Positions 53,059-62,425 of a stretch of 64,000 bases of DNA are shown here, in pieces. This DNA is from Rossellomorea pakistanensis. Its GTDB lineage: Bacteria; Bacillota; Bacilli; Bacillales; Bacillaceae_B. Every line of letters starts with the position of its first letter. The stretch's first letter is position 1. Position numbers and translations under genes: made by a program. The notes under the pieces were generated by a model. The model ran no database searches and had not been told where the DNA came from. It worked only from the letters and a program-made list of their open reading frames with translations. The stretch lies in the NCBI RefSeq assembly GCF_016908495.1, contig NZ_JAFBDZ010000003.1:62001-126000 (forward strand), written 5' to 3'.

Positions 53059-54555
53059 GTGAATATACAAATTAACGGACTAAATGATGAACGATTTCAA
53101 CGTCCACTGCAGCTCATTGCTAATTTATTTTTTGAAGAACCAAAGGTATTCCGTGAACACTTAGAAGATGCTGATATAATTATTGATTTTCACCTGGACA
53201 TCGATAAAAAAATTAAATCAGAAGCAGTATTATCCATAAAATACAAAGCAGAACAAATTCATGCCAAGTTTGAAAAGGAATTTATTCCTTCGAATAATGA
53301 AAAAGAACGATTTAAGCAACTGAAAAATGCCATTTCCCATGTTTACTTAAATGTTTTACAGGATTATTCCGGAATTCGGCAAAAGTGGGGAATTCTAACG
53401 GGAATTAGACCGACTAAACTTCTACATAAAAGCAGAAGAGAAGGCATTAATAAAGAAGTTACTCGTAATAAACTAAAAGAAGACTATCAGATTACTGATG
53501 AAAAGATTGACCTTATGGAAAGAATCGTAGATCGCCAGCTCTCTGTCATCCCAGATCTTTATGACCTAAAACATGAAGTAAGTATCTATATTGGAATCCC
53601 TTTCTGCCCAACCAAATGTGCCTATTGTACATTTCCTGCCTATGCGATTCTAGGTAAACAGGGAAGAGTTGATTCTTTCCTTGCTGGGCTTCATTATGAA
53701 ATACAGGAAGTGGGAAGATGGCTTAAAGAAAAAGGCATTGGCATAACGACCATTTATTATGGCGGAGGTACTCCTACATCGATTACAGCAGAAGAAATGA
53801 ATGCACTATATGAAGAAATGTATCGTTCCTTTCCAAATGTGAAGAGTGTGAGAGAGATAACAGTGGAAGCCGGTCGGCCAGATACAATTTCCCCTGAAAA
53901 ACTAGAGGTATTAAATAAGTGGAATATTGATAGGATTTCCATTAATCCTCAATCCTATATTCAAGAAACCTTACAAGCCATTGGTCGACATCATACAGTT
54001 GAAGAAACGATTGATAAATATCATTTAGCTCGAGAAATGGGTATGAGTAATATTAATATGGATTTGATTATTGGTTTACCAGGTGAAACGGTAAACGAGT
54101 TTCAATATACATTAGATGAAACGAAAAAGCTTTTGCCTGAATCTCTTACAGTTCATACTTTATCTTTCAAGCGCGCATCCGAAATGACCAAGAATAAAGA
54201 AAAATACAAGGTGGCAGATCGAGAAGAAATAGAGAGAATGATGAGGCTTGCGGAAATGTGGACAACTGAACAAGGCTATGAACCATATTATCTCTACCGA
54301 CAAAAAAATATTCTCGGTAATCTAGAGAATGTAGGCTATGCATTTCCCAATCAGGAGAGTTTGTATAACATCATCATCATGGAAGAGGTTCAAACAATTA
54401 TTGGGATAGGATGCGGGGCAGCAAGTAAATTCATCGATCCTAAAACAGGAAAGATCACTCAGTTTGCTAATCCAAAGGAACCCAATGCCTATAATTTAGG
54501 GTTTAAAGACTATACGGAAAAGAAAATTAACATCTTAAATGAATTATTTTCTTAG
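53059..54555 (+). CDS. hemZ: Radical SAM coproporphyrinogen III oxidase-like protein HemZ
   Basis: A 498-residue radical SAM protein. The iron-sulfur cluster motif CPTKCAYC is followed by TIYYGGGTPTSI and the HemN-type segments ITVEAGRPDTI, RISINPQS and LIIGLPGET. HemZ was described in B. subtilis as an oxygen-independent coproporphyrinogen oxidase but its role in haem synthesis is debated. The start is judged to be GTG 53059, 6 bases after AAAGGTGA; the ATG at 53053 abuts that site. Confidence 0.92.
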   Translation: MNIQINGLNDERFQRPLQLIANLFFEEPKVFREHLEDADIIIDFHLDIDKKIKSEAVLSIKYKAEQIHAKFEKEFIPSNNEKERFKQLKNAISHVYLNVLQDYSGIRQKWGILTGIRPTKLLHKSRREGINKEVTRNKLKEDYQITDEKIDLMERIVDRQLSVIPDLYDLKHEVSIYIGIPFCPTKCAYCTFPAYAILGKQGRVDSFLAGLHYEIQEVGRWLKEKGIGITTIYYGGGTPTSITAEEMNALYEEMYRSFPNVKSVREITVEAGRPDTISPEKLEVLNKWNIDRISINPQSYIQETLQAIGRHHTVEETIDKYHLAREMGMSNINMDLIIGLPGETVNEFQYTLDETKKLLPESLTVHTLSFKRASEMTKNKEKYKVADREEIERMMRLAEMWTTEQGYEPYYLYRQKNILGNLENVGYAFPNQESLYNIIIMEEVQTIIGIGCGAASKFIDPKTGKITQFANPKEPNAYNLGFKDYTEKKINILNELFS

Positions 54556-54561
54556 ATAGAA

Positions 54562-54667
54562 CGGGACAGTCCTAAAATTAAGGGGACCAAGAACCTCCAT
54601 ATGAAGGAAGCTCTTACAAACTTTTATATGGAGAAGTATTATTGGTATCCATTTGGGAAAGTCCCGA
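54562..54667. repeat. About 105-nt hairpin repeat, copy 1
   Basis: CGGGAC (54562-54567) pairs with GTCCCG (54661-54666), and inside it CTCCATATGAAGG (54595-54607) pairs with CTTTTATATGGAG (54621-54633). It follows hemZ and is followed by TTTTCTC. It resembles the element at 60961-61068 in outer ends (GGGACAGTC), in AACCT before and TATATGGA after the inner stem. Confidence 0.7.
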
Positions 54668-54675
54668 TTTTCTCA

Positions 54676-55062
54676 TTAAGAGTATATTTTATGATGCTCT
54701 GATTTATAAATCCGAAAATAGCTCCAGACAATACGAAGCATGACGACAAGTCCGATTACAGCAATAAAGGTAACCTTATCTGAGGATGAGTGGGAAGTGA
54801 GCAGCGTGCCTTGTGTAATGCCAATAAAGCTAATCAATCCAAATAAAAGTGCCCATAACACATCAATTCGCATCTCAAGATTCGGGGTAAGCTTTCCCAC
54901 TACACTTGGCGAGTATATTCCCGTTACAAAAAAAATGATGACACCAATGATGACAACCACGTTGTTTAGTGAAAGAAATGGCAGAACATCTCTAAAAATA
55001 ACAATAAATAATAATCCATAGGACAGTAACCTGAGAAGGTTATATTTGGCGAAATATGACAT
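54676..55062 (-). CDS. Membrane protein, unknown
   Basis: A 128-residue protein with four membrane helices (about 12-28, 33-50, 63-85, 95-115). ATG 55062 (MSYFAKYNLL) is preceded by AAGGATGGGTG; the ATG at 55071 abuts AAAGG. I do not recognise a family. It is convergent with hemZ. Confidence 0.7.
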   Translation of the reverse strand: MSYFAKYNLLRLLSYGLLFIVIFRDVLPFLSLNNVVVIIGVIIFFVTGIYSPSVVGKLTPNLEMRIDVLWALLFGLISFIGITQGTLLTSHSSSDKVTFIAVIGLVVMLRIVWSYFRIYKSEHHKIYS

Positions 55063-55273
55063 AACACCCATCCTTTAGATATCGAATTTTGTCTTATTCT
55101 AACTTAAATTATCAGAAATTTCAAACGAACTTTAGAAGGATTTTTTGTGAATAATCCCGAAAGTTTATAGTAGTAATGACGTAGTAAATAAAATTTAGGA
55201 AGGGATGAAAAGACCTATTTAACAGTTATTCTTTAAACAAAGCCAAAATGATGATTTTTAGGGGGAAATGAAT

Positions 55274-56884
55274 ATGATGAATACTCCTTTGTTATTAACA
55301 CAAATGATTGAAAGGGTGGAAAAGTACTATCCGAACAAGCAAATTATTTCTCGGACAGAAAGCGGAATTCATCGTTTTACTTATAAGGAAATGGTTGAAA
55401 GAACGAGGAGACTCGCAAGTGGCTTAGAGAAATTAGGTATTAAAGAAGGAGATCGAGTAGGTACATTGGCTTGGAATCACCACCGGCATTTAGAAGCCTA
55501 TTTTGCTATCCCTTGTAGCGGTGCTGTCTTACACACGATTAATATTCGGTTATCTCCTCAACATGTGAACTATATCATCAACCATGCAGAAGATAAAGTT
55601 CTTATTATTGATTCAGACATTGTTCCTCTTGTAGAAGCGATTCAACATCAACTAAAAACGGTTAAGGCGTTTATTATCATGACCGATAAAGAAGAGCTTC
55701 CACCAACCTCACTACAACCCGTTTATCACTATGAAGATATTATTAATGAAGGTAACCCTAGCTACCGCTTTCGAAACGATTTAGATGAAAATGCTCCTGC
55801 TGGTATGTGCTATACAAGTGCTACCACCGGAAATCCAAAAGGGGTTGTTTATTCCCATAGAGGCATTGTCTTACATAGTATGGCTCTAGGATTAGCAGAT
55901 ACAACAGGTGTATGTGAACGGGATATAGCTTTGCCAGTTGTACCTATGTTCCATGTGAATGCATGGGGGCTTCCATTTGCGGCAGTTTGGTTTGGAACGA
56001 CACAGGTTTTACCGGGTCCATATTTTACACCGAAAATATTGGCTGAACTAATGCAAAATGAAAAAGTAACGATTACTGCAGGAGTTCCAACGATTTGGCT
56101 AGGACTTTTAAAAGAACTCGATGAACATCAATACGACCTTTCGAATATGCGATCGATCCTATGCGGAGGAGCCGCTGCACCAAAAGGAATGATAAAAGCC
56201 TTTGAACAAAAACATGGTATTCCTTTCATACATGCATATGGAATGACAGAAACAAGTCCACTAGCCACAGTTGCCTCTATTAAAAGCGAGAATGATCGTT
56301 GTAACAAGGAAGACCGTCTAGAAATAAAGTCTAAACAAGGGATGCTTGTACCAGGACTTGAGATGAGAGTAGTAGGGAAGGATGGGGAAGTTGAGTGGAA
56401 TGGCAGTGAAATGGGTGAATTAACGATTAGGGGCCCATGGATTGCATCAGAATATTATAGGGATGAAAGAACTAAAGACGCCTTTCGTGATGGATGGCTC
56501 TATACGGGCGATGTCGTAACAATTGATGAGATGGGATATATCAAAATAGTCGATAGAACAAAAGATTTGATTAAATCAGGTGGAGAATGGATCTCTTCTG
56601 TCGACTTAGAAAATAGTTTAATGGCACATGAAAGTGTATTTGAAGCTGCAGTAGTGGCTGTTCCACATGAAGAGTGGCAGGAAAGACCGATAGCATGCGT
56701 TGTCCTAAAAGAGGATGAAGCAGTAACGAAAAAAGAGCTATTGGAGTTTCTAGAGCCACAATTTGCGAAGTGGTGGCTTCCAGACGATATTTTATTTATG
56801 AAAGAAATTCCAAAGACTTCTGTTGGAAAGTTTTTAAAGCGGACTCTTCGCGAACAGGTTAAGGGTGAGTTGAAAAAAGTATAA
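55274..56884 (+). CDS. Medium/long-chain fatty acid-CoA ligase
   Basis: A 536-residue AMP-forming ligase: CYTSATTGNPKGVVYSHRG (P loop), FHVNAWGLPF, HAYGMTETSPLA (A5), LYTGDVVTIDEMGYIKIVDRTKDLIKSGGEWIS (A7-A8) and the lysine in TSVGKFLKRTLR. The features fit the medium/long-chain acyl-CoA ligases (like Bacillus LcfB/YngI relatives). ATG 55274 is at proper distance from GGGGGAA; ATG 55268 is too near. It is followed by a terminator, then by yhaR. Confidence 0.92.
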   Translation: MMNTPLLLTQMIERVEKYYPNKQIISRTESGIHRFTYKEMVERTRRLASGLEKLGIKEGDRVGTLAWNHHRHLEAYFAIPCSGAVLHTINIRLSPQHVNYIINHAEDKVLIIDSDIVPLVEAIQHQLKTVKAFIIMTDKEELPPTSLQPVYHYEDIINEGNPSYRFRNDLDENAPAGMCYTSATTGNPKGVVYSHRGIVLHSMALGLADTTGVCERDIALPVVPMFHVNAWGLPFAAVWFGTTQVLPGPYFTPKILAELMQNEKVTITAGVPTIWLGLLKELDEHQYDLSNMRSILCGGAAAPKGMIKAFEQKHGIPFIHAYGMTETSPLATVASIKSENDRCNKEDRLEIKSKQGMLVPGLEMRVVGKDGEVEWNGSEMGELTIRGPWIASEYYRDERTKDAFRDGWLYTGDVVTIDEMGYIKIVDRTKDLIKSGGEWISSVDLENSLMAHESVFEAAVVAVPHEEWQERPIACVVLKEDEAVTKKELLEFLEPQFAKWWLPDDILFMKEIPKTSVGKFLKRTLREQVKGELKKV

Positions 56885-56890
56885 TAGACA

Positions 56891-56930
56891 GAGAAAGGAG
56901 GTGATATAGAGATGTTGTCTCCTTCTTTTT
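56891..56930 (+). terminator. Terminator after the acyl-CoA ligase
   Basis: GAAAGGAG (56893-56900) pairs with CTCCTTC (56919-56925), followed by TTTTT. Confidence 0.7.
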
Positions 56931-57034
56931 ATATATTAATTAAATACCGAAATTAAAAACTTTAAAAAATTCAATATAGTATCATTTCCCCCTAGTAAAA
57001 TTTAGGATATTCTTATATTAGGGAGGGATTTTTT

Positions 57035-57832
57035 ATGGAAACCATCACATCTACATACGAAACGCTTAATTTAATGAAAGAAAATAAGGTTGCCTATTTA
57101 ACATTAAATCGACCTCATGCTTTAAATGCAATGAATGTTTTAATGATTAGGGAGCTACTACAGTGCTTAAAAGAGCTTGAAAAGGACAATGAAATAGGGA
57201 TCCTAGTCATTAAAGGAGAAGGAAAGGGTTTTTCTTCCGGAGGAGACATTAAAGAAATGTTAGCCCTCGGAGGAGAAGAACAATTTTTCTCAATCATGGA
57301 CACGATCAATGAATTAGTATTGACTCTTTATTCTATGAAAAAAATGACAGTGGCTGGAATCCACGGTACAGCAGCTGGACTTGGCTTAAGCTTGGCACTA
57401 GCGTGTGATTACTTGATTTGTGAAGATGATAGTAAGCTAGCAATGAACTTTATCGGAATCGGACTTATTCCAGATGGAGGTGGCCATTTTCATTTAAGTG
57501 AGCGATTGGGTGTTGCTCAAGCAAAAAAACTCATATGGAATGGGAGTATCGTTAATGGGCAGAAAGCATTAAAGCTAAGTCTTGTAGATGAAGCAGCTGT
57601 TACAGGTAAACTTAAACAATCCATTGATCACTATGTCCAGCAATGTTTACAAAAGCCAATAGTAGCAATGGTTAAAACGAAAGAAATTTATCTAAAGATG
57701 ACCCGACCAAAGCTAGAAGTGATTCTAGAAGAAGAAAAACATGCGCAGTGGCTAATGAGACAAACAGAGGATCACAAAGAAGGCATCCAAGCATTTGTTG
57801 AGAAGAGAAAGCCGGTGTTTACAGGGAAATAA
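57035..57832 (+). CDS. yhaR: Crotonase-superfamily protein YhaR (enoyl-CoA hydratase/isomerase family)
   Basis: A 265-residue crotonase-fold protein: LNRPHALNAM, oxyanion-hole GKGFSSGGDIKEM and HGTAAGLGLSLALACDY, then LIPDGGGHFHL. At the places of the two catalytic glutamates of enoyl-CoA hydratase this protein has non-acidic residues (GLGLSLA instead of GGxCELA; NFIGIGLIPD instead of PEixLG), while an Asp is present in LIPDGGG, as in PaaG-like isomerases. It is likelier an isomerase or a related enzyme than a hydratase. Position agrees with B. subtilis yhaR. Confidence 0.88.
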   Translation: METITSTYETLNLMKENKVAYLTLNRPHALNAMNVLMIRELLQCLKELEKDNEIGILVIKGEGKGFSSGGDIKEMLALGGEEQFFSIMDTINELVLTLYSMKKMTVAGIHGTAAGLGLSLALACDYLICEDDSKLAMNFIGIGLIPDGGGHFHLSERLGVAQAKKLIWNGSIVNGQKALKLSLVDEAAVTGKLKQSIDHYVQQCLQKPIVAMVKTKEIYLKMTRPKLEVILEEEKHAQWLMRQTEDHKEGIQAFVEKRKPVFTGK

Positions 57833-57852
57833 AGAATATAGGAGGAAAAATG

Positions 57853-58368
57853 ATGAATCAAACGATACAGTTCTTTGACTATCATTTGTGGGCAAATACC
57901 CTAGTTTTTAACCATTTAAAGGAGCTTCCTTCTGAAGTTACATACAAAGATGTCCAAAGTGTTTTTCCGTCTTTATACGATACGCTTTCTCACATGTACC
58001 GGACAGATTTTGTTTGGTTAAAAACAATGAAAGGTGAGAGCTTCGATAAAACCCTTGAAGCTGTTCAACAATTAAATAACGAAAATCTCGGTAGAAGTAC
58101 GGAAGTTTTAGAAAAAGATTATCTGCAAGTAAGTGAGGAATACAAAACATTTATTCAGCAATTAGATGACGTGAATGATCGAATTACCATAAACCATCCT
58201 AGTTACGGATCGTGGTCAGTAAGCTATGCAGAACTCCTTCAGCATGTAGCGAACCATGGAACCTATCATAGGGGAAACATTACAGCTATTTTGAGACAGC
58301 TAGGATATAAGGGAACACCTACAGATTATGTGTATTATCTATTTGAATTAAAAAGCAGACAATCCTAA
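57853..58368 (+). CDS. DinB/YfiT-family metal-binding protein
   Basis: A 171-residue four-helix protein with the three-histidine metal site of the DinB superfamily: H in LSHMYRTDFVW (about 48), and two in HVANHGTYHRGNI (about 132-140). Related enzymes use Ni, Zn or Mn and low-molecular-weight thiols such as bacillithiol as cofactor. The start is ATG 57853, 7 bases after GGAGG. It follows yhaR by 20 bases. Confidence 0.88.
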   Translation: MNQTIQFFDYHLWANTLVFNHLKELPSEVTYKDVQSVFPSLYDTLSHMYRTDFVWLKTMKGESFDKTLEAVQQLNNENLGRSTEVLEKDYLQVSEEYKTFIQQLDDVNDRITINHPSYGSWSVSYAELLQHVANHGTYHRGNITAILRQLGYKGTPTDYVYYLFELKSRQS

Positions 58369-58395
58369 TTTTAAAGAATTAAAGGAATGATAACC

Positions 58396-58426
58396 AAAAG
58401 CGACCCTCGTCAAAAGGTCGCTTTTT
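58396..58426. terminator. Bidirectional terminator
   Basis: AAAAGCGACC (58396-58405) pairs with GGTCGCTTTT (58416-58425). Confidence 0.9.
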
Positions 58427-58471
58427 AAAATTGTTAATTAAAAATGAAATGAAGGTTTGCAAGAATATCCT

Positions 58472-58654
58472 CTACACATGAAACAAAACCAATTTCCCTA
58501 ACGGAGAGGTTACTCTATGAGTATGATCTAGATAACCTTTCTCTTCTAGTATTTTTTCTCCAAGTTCTTTAGCTTCTTTTTCAGATCCAGCTTCAAATGA
58601 ATCTTCTAATAATTTCTCTCCATTAGCTTCAAACACTGTTATTTTGTAAGTCAT
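58472..58654 (-). CDS. yhzD: YhzD-like small protein
   Basis: A 60-residue protein matching the YhzD family: TYKITVFEANGEKLLEDSFEA, KEAKELGEKILEEKGY and HRVTSPLGKLVLFHV. The same gene lies between yhaR and yhaQ in B. subtilis. ATG 58654 is used; the GTG at 58657 forms part of the ribosome site. The function is unknown. Confidence 0.85.
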   Translation of the reverse strand: MTYKITVFEANGEKLLEDSFEAGSEKEAKELGEKILEEKGYLDHTHRVTSPLGKLVLFHV

Positions 58655-58811
58655 CACCTTTATTACCCCTTTATGAAAAAATTCTGATAGTTACTATTAT
58701 TTTTGCATAAATTATAGAGTTTGAATAGTCTTATTATGATTGTGAATTTTTCACTGGATATTTGAACCTTTTATGAGTTTCATTCGTATAAAAAAGTGGG
58801 AGGGAAAAAGA

Positions 58812-59711
58812 ATGACATTAAGCATACAAAAGGTAACAAAAAGATTCGGAAAGTTTACTGCTGTAGATGACCTTAGTATTACCATACCTGAAAAAGAGAT
58901 GTTTGGTTTCCTTGGGGCAAATGGAGCAGGAAAAACAACCACATTTAGAATGATTCTTGGATTGCTCGATCCATCATATGGTGCGATAACGTGGAACGGG
59001 AAAGAAATCAATTATTCTACGAGTCCATACATAGGGTATCTTCCAGAAGAAAGAGGGTTATATCCTAAGCTAAAAGTCAAAGATCAGATTGTTTATTTAG
59101 CCAGACTAAGAGGAATGAGTAAGCAAAATGCAGAGAAAGAGTTAGATTACTGGTTACAAAGGTTTAATGTACCTGAAAATGCATCCAAAAAAATAGAAGA
59201 ACTTTCAAAAGGAAATCAGCAAAAAATTCAATTCATTGCGTCTGTGATTCATAAACCGAAGCTGCTGATATTAGATGAACCATTTAGTGGTTTAGACCCT
59301 GTTAACGTAGAACAGTTAAAAGCAGCTGTGCAAGATATTAAAGACAGTGGAACGACAATCGTATTTTCGAGTCACCGAATGGAGCATGTAGAAGAGCTTT
59401 GTGAGAATTTGTGTATTATGCATCAAGGCAAACCAGTTGTTCATGGGAGTCTTAAGGATATTAAGAGATCGTTTGGAAAGAAAAACGTCACAATACATGC
59501 TGACTTTGATTTTACTTATTTAGAGAAATTCACTGGTGTTGTGAGATTGAAGAAAACGACAGAAGGTGTACAGCTTCAAGTGGAGTCCGAGCAAATAGCA
59601 GAAGAGCTATTTAAGGAAGTCGTGCAAAAAGGTTTTCTTCGAAAGTTTGAGCTTGAAGAGCCTTCACTTAACGATATTTTCATTGAAAAGGTGGGAACTT
59701 CCTATGAATAA
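58812..59711 (+). CDS. yhaQ: ABC exporter ATPase YhaQ (NatA-like)
   Basis: A 299-residue ATPase: Walker A GANGAGKTT, YLPEERGLYPKLKV (Q-loop region with the E-E-R-G-L pattern of the NatA/EcsA group), signature ELSKGNQQKIQ, Walker B LLILDEPFSGLD and FSSHRM. The C-terminal 90 residues form the usual extra domain. Together with YhaP it should export ions or a peptide; it resembles the Na+ exporter NatAB. ATG 58812 follows GGGAGGG. It overlaps yhaP by 8 bases. Confidence 0.93.
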   Translation: MTLSIQKVTKRFGKFTAVDDLSITIPEKEMFGFLGANGAGKTTTFRMILGLLDPSYGAITWNGKEINYSTSPYIGYLPEERGLYPKLKVKDQIVYLARLRGMSKQNAEKELDYWLQRFNVPENASKKIEELSKGNQQKIQFIASVIHKPKLLILDEPFSGLDPVNVEQLKAAVQDIKDSGTTIVFSSHRMEHVEELCENLCIMHQGKPVVHGSLKDIKRSFGKKNVTIHADFDFTYLEKFTGVVRLKKTTEGVQLQVESEQIAEELFKEVVQKGFLRKFELEEPSLNDIFIEKVGTSYE

Positions 59712-60954
59712 TTTTTGGCTCATGCTATCACACTCCTATTTTTCAAAGTTAAAAACAAAATCATTTATTTTAACAACGGTTATTGTCGTAGCAGCTATTT
59801 TCTTATTAGTAAATTTTGAGAACGTGGTTACAAGTGTAACGGGAGAGGATGAACCCCCAAAGGTTGCTGTTCTTGATGAGGGTAATCTATATGAGCCATT
59901 TTCAACACAGCTAGCCCAATTAAATAAGGAAATCGAAATAGAAAAAGTATCGAAAGATGAAAAAATTCTTGAGAATGAAGTGAAAGAAGGAGAATACGAG
60001 GGATATTTAATCCTATCTCAGGATCAGAATGATTTACCACAAGCAGTTTATAAATCGACTTCTATATCAAATTCTGAAGTGTGGACAGACTTATTCAATA
60101 GTCTCCAAGCTGTGAAAAATGAGCAAGCAGCTAAACAATTAAATTTATCCAATGAAGAACTACAATCTTTAAACACCCCGCCTTCTTTTGAGAGAGAGGC
60201 TCTAGTTGAAGGGGCTAAATCAGAAGAAGAGCTAAGTGAGGCACGAGGAATTGTCTATGTGCTATTATTCTTTATCTACTTTTCTGTTATTGTCTATGCG
60301 AATATGACAGCAATGGAGGTGGCAACAGAAAAGTCTTCCCGAGTCATGGAGATTTTAATCTCAAGCGTTTCACCAGTTAAACAAATGTTTGCAAAAATTC
60401 TCGGGATAGGGCTTGTAGGATTAACACAGCTAGCAGTCCTGTTAGCAGCAGGTTATTTTGCCATTAGTCGAAATAAAGAAGAAATGGTGGGAGGTTTCTT
60501 TGAAGGGTTAGGGTTTGCAGACACTTCGATTTCATTAATTGTCTATGCAGGGATCTTTTTCCTATTAGGTTTCTTCCTTTATGCAACCCTTGCCGCTTTA
60601 CTCGGATCTCTTGTAAGTAGAATTGAAGACGTTCAACAAATGATTATGCCAATGACCTTCCTTGTCATGATTGGCTTTTTTATCGCCATGTTTGGTCTTG
60701 GAAATCCTGAATCAACATTTATTACGATTTCATCTTATATTCCATTCTTCACTCCAATGGTTATGTTCTTACGTGTAGGGATGCTAAATATCGCTGCTTG
60801 GGAACCAATCCTTGGAATGGGTATATTGCTCCTTTCAATTCTTGTGTTAGGATGGTTTGGTGCACGTGTATATCGTGGAGGAGTATTGATGTATGGTAAG
60901 TCAAATTCGTTTAAAGATATCAAAAAAGCGATTGAGCTAACAAAAAATAAATAA
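59704..60954 (+). CDS. yhaP: ABC exporter permease YhaP (NatB-like)
   Basis: A 416-residue permease of the ABC-2 type: one N-terminal helix (about 22-40), a large extracellular domain (about 45-175, DEPPKVAVLDEGNLYEPF onwards) and five more helices. The cytoplasmic stretch ATEKSSRVMEILISSVSPVKQMFAKILG is the family hallmark. It pairs with YhaQ. ATG 59704 lies inside yhaQ. Confidence 0.93.
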   Translation: MNNFWLMLSHSYFSKLKTKSFILTTVIVVAAIFLLVNFENVVTSVTGEDEPPKVAVLDEGNLYEPFSTQLAQLNKEIEIEKVSKDEKILENEVKEGEYEGYLILSQDQNDLPQAVYKSTSISNSEVWTDLFNSLQAVKNEQAAKQLNLSNEELQSLNTPPSFEREALVEGAKSEEELSEARGIVYVLLFFIYFSVIVYANMTAMEVATEKSSRVMEILISSVSPVKQMFAKILGIGLVGLTQLAVLLAAGYFAISRNKEEMVGGFFEGLGFADTSISLIVYAGIFFLLGFFLYATLAALLGSLVSRIEDVQQMIMPMTFLVMIGFFIAMFGLGNPESTFITISSYIPFFTPMVMFLRVGMLNIAAWEPILGMGILLLSILVLGWFGARVYRGGVLMYGKSNSFKDIKKAIELTKNK

Positions 60955-60960
60955 TGTGAA

Positions 60961-61068
60961 GCGACTGCCCAAAGATGTCCGGAACCTTTACTTCATTATA
61001 GAAGAATCTATAAGAAATCTTCTATATATGGAAACAATGTGGATTTCGAACGCTTACGGGACAGTCGT
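60961..61068. repeat. About 105-nt hairpin repeat, copy 2
   Basis: GACTGCCC (60963-60970) pairs with GGGACAGTC (61058-61066, one bulge), with an inner stem TATAGAAGA (60997-61005) / TCTTCTATA (61018-61026) and a T-rich tail. It follows yhaP in the same way as the related element follows hemZ. Confidence 0.7.
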
Positions 61069-61176
61069 CTTTTATTTAGAGGTAATAATAATTTGCTTTT
61101 CCCCCCTAATTTTTTATCGATTTTAGGCTATAATGGAAAGGAGAGAACATGTATTCGTATGGGAGGCTAAATTATT

Positions 61177-62409
61177 ATGGAAAAAATAAAATTTATACAT
61201 AGTGCGGATTTACATTTAGATAGTCCATTTAAAGGTTTGAGACAACTCCCGCAAAAATTATATAAAAGAATTATGGAAAGTACTTTTCAATCATTTAAAA
61301 GAATCATAGATAAAGCAATCTCGAGTAAGGTTGATTTCGTGCTCATTTCGGGTGATTTATTTGATGAAGAAGATCGAAGCATCAAAGCACAGGCTAGGTT
61401 AAGAGAACAGTTTCAAAGATTAAATGAGATCGGTATCCCAGCCTTCGTAATACATGGAAATCATGATTTCCTAGGTAGTCGGCTGCTGGAAATGGAAATG
61501 CCTGAAAACGTTCATATTTTTGGGGACCGAGTGGAGAAAATGACTTATTCTACAAAAAATGGTCAAATGGTTCATCTATATGGTTTCAGTTATGGAAAAC
61601 GGCATATTGTCGAGAATCAGCTTCAACATTATCCGATTGCTGCATCTAATGACGACTACCATATTGGGCTCCTGCATGGCAGCGAAGGAAATTCGAAAAC
61701 CTCCCATGAAAAATATGCCCCTTTTACTATAGCAGAAATGAAAACGAAGCAATATGACTATTGGGCTCTCGGTCATATTCATACTAGAAGTGAGTTATCT
61801 TCCATCCCCCCTATAGTTTATCCAGGGAATATTCAAGGTAGACATTCAAAGGAGACTGGGCCTAAAGGGTGTTATGAGGTTCACTTAACAAAAAACGAAA
61901 GTGAACTTAATTTTATAACGACGAATGAGATCCGATTTGAAGAGGTTTCCATTTCTCTGAAAAATGTCCATCATCTTAGTGAGGTATATGACCTCATAAA
62001 AGAAACAATTGAATCCTATAGGAAATTCGGCGGGATTTTTTTAGAAATGAAATTACAAGATGCGGATCATCTTCCACAAGCCATCCATGACAGAATAAAT
62101 AATGGTGAAATGGTACAAGCGTTACAAGACGGTGAAGAGCTACATCAAGATTTTGTATGGATTCATCAATTAAAGATAGAGAATAAAGAGATTAAGATAA
62201 ATTCAGATGATCAGCAATCGTTTATTCATACCTATTTACAAATCTTCGATGAGTGGATAGATGAAGATTGGGAAAGGTTTTTAAGTGACCTATATCAACA
62301 TCCACAAGCATTTCGATACTTAGAAACTTTAAGTGATGAAGAAAAAGAAGGACTACTTAACGATGTAAAGTCTATGACAAATTCTATACTCCTTGGGGAG
62401 AGTCGATAG
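61177..62409 (+). CDS. yhaO: Mre11-like DNA repair nuclease YhaO
   Basis: A 410-residue metallophosphoesterase of the Mre11/SbcD family. Metal motifs in order: SADLHLDSP, SGDLFDEED, GNHDF, LLHGSEG and LGHIHTR. Together with YhaN, a Rad50-like ATPase encoded immediately downstream, it is expected to process DNA ends. It is 410 residues long, like the B. subtilis protein. ATG 61177; yhaN begins 17 bases after the stop. Confidence 0.93.
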   Translation: MEKIKFIHSADLHLDSPFKGLRQLPQKLYKRIMESTFQSFKRIIDKAISSKVDFVLISGDLFDEEDRSIKAQARLREQFQRLNEIGIPAFVIHGNHDFLGSRLLEMEMPENVHIFGDRVEKMTYSTKNGQMVHLYGFSYGKRHIVENQLQHYPIAASNDDYHIGLLHGSEGNSKTSHEKYAPFTIAEMKTKQYDYWALGHIHTRSELSSIPPIVYPGNIQGRHSKETGPKGCYEVHLTKNESELNFITTNEIRFEEVSISLKNVHHLSEVYDLIKETIESYRKFGGIFLEMKLQDADHLPQAIHDRINNGEMVQALQDGEELHQDFVWIHQLKIENKEIKINSDDQQSFIHTYLQIFDEWIDEDWERFLSDLYQHPQAFRYLETLSDEEKEGLLNDVKSMTNSILLGESR

Positions 62410-62425
62410 AAAGGAGTGAAGCTGT

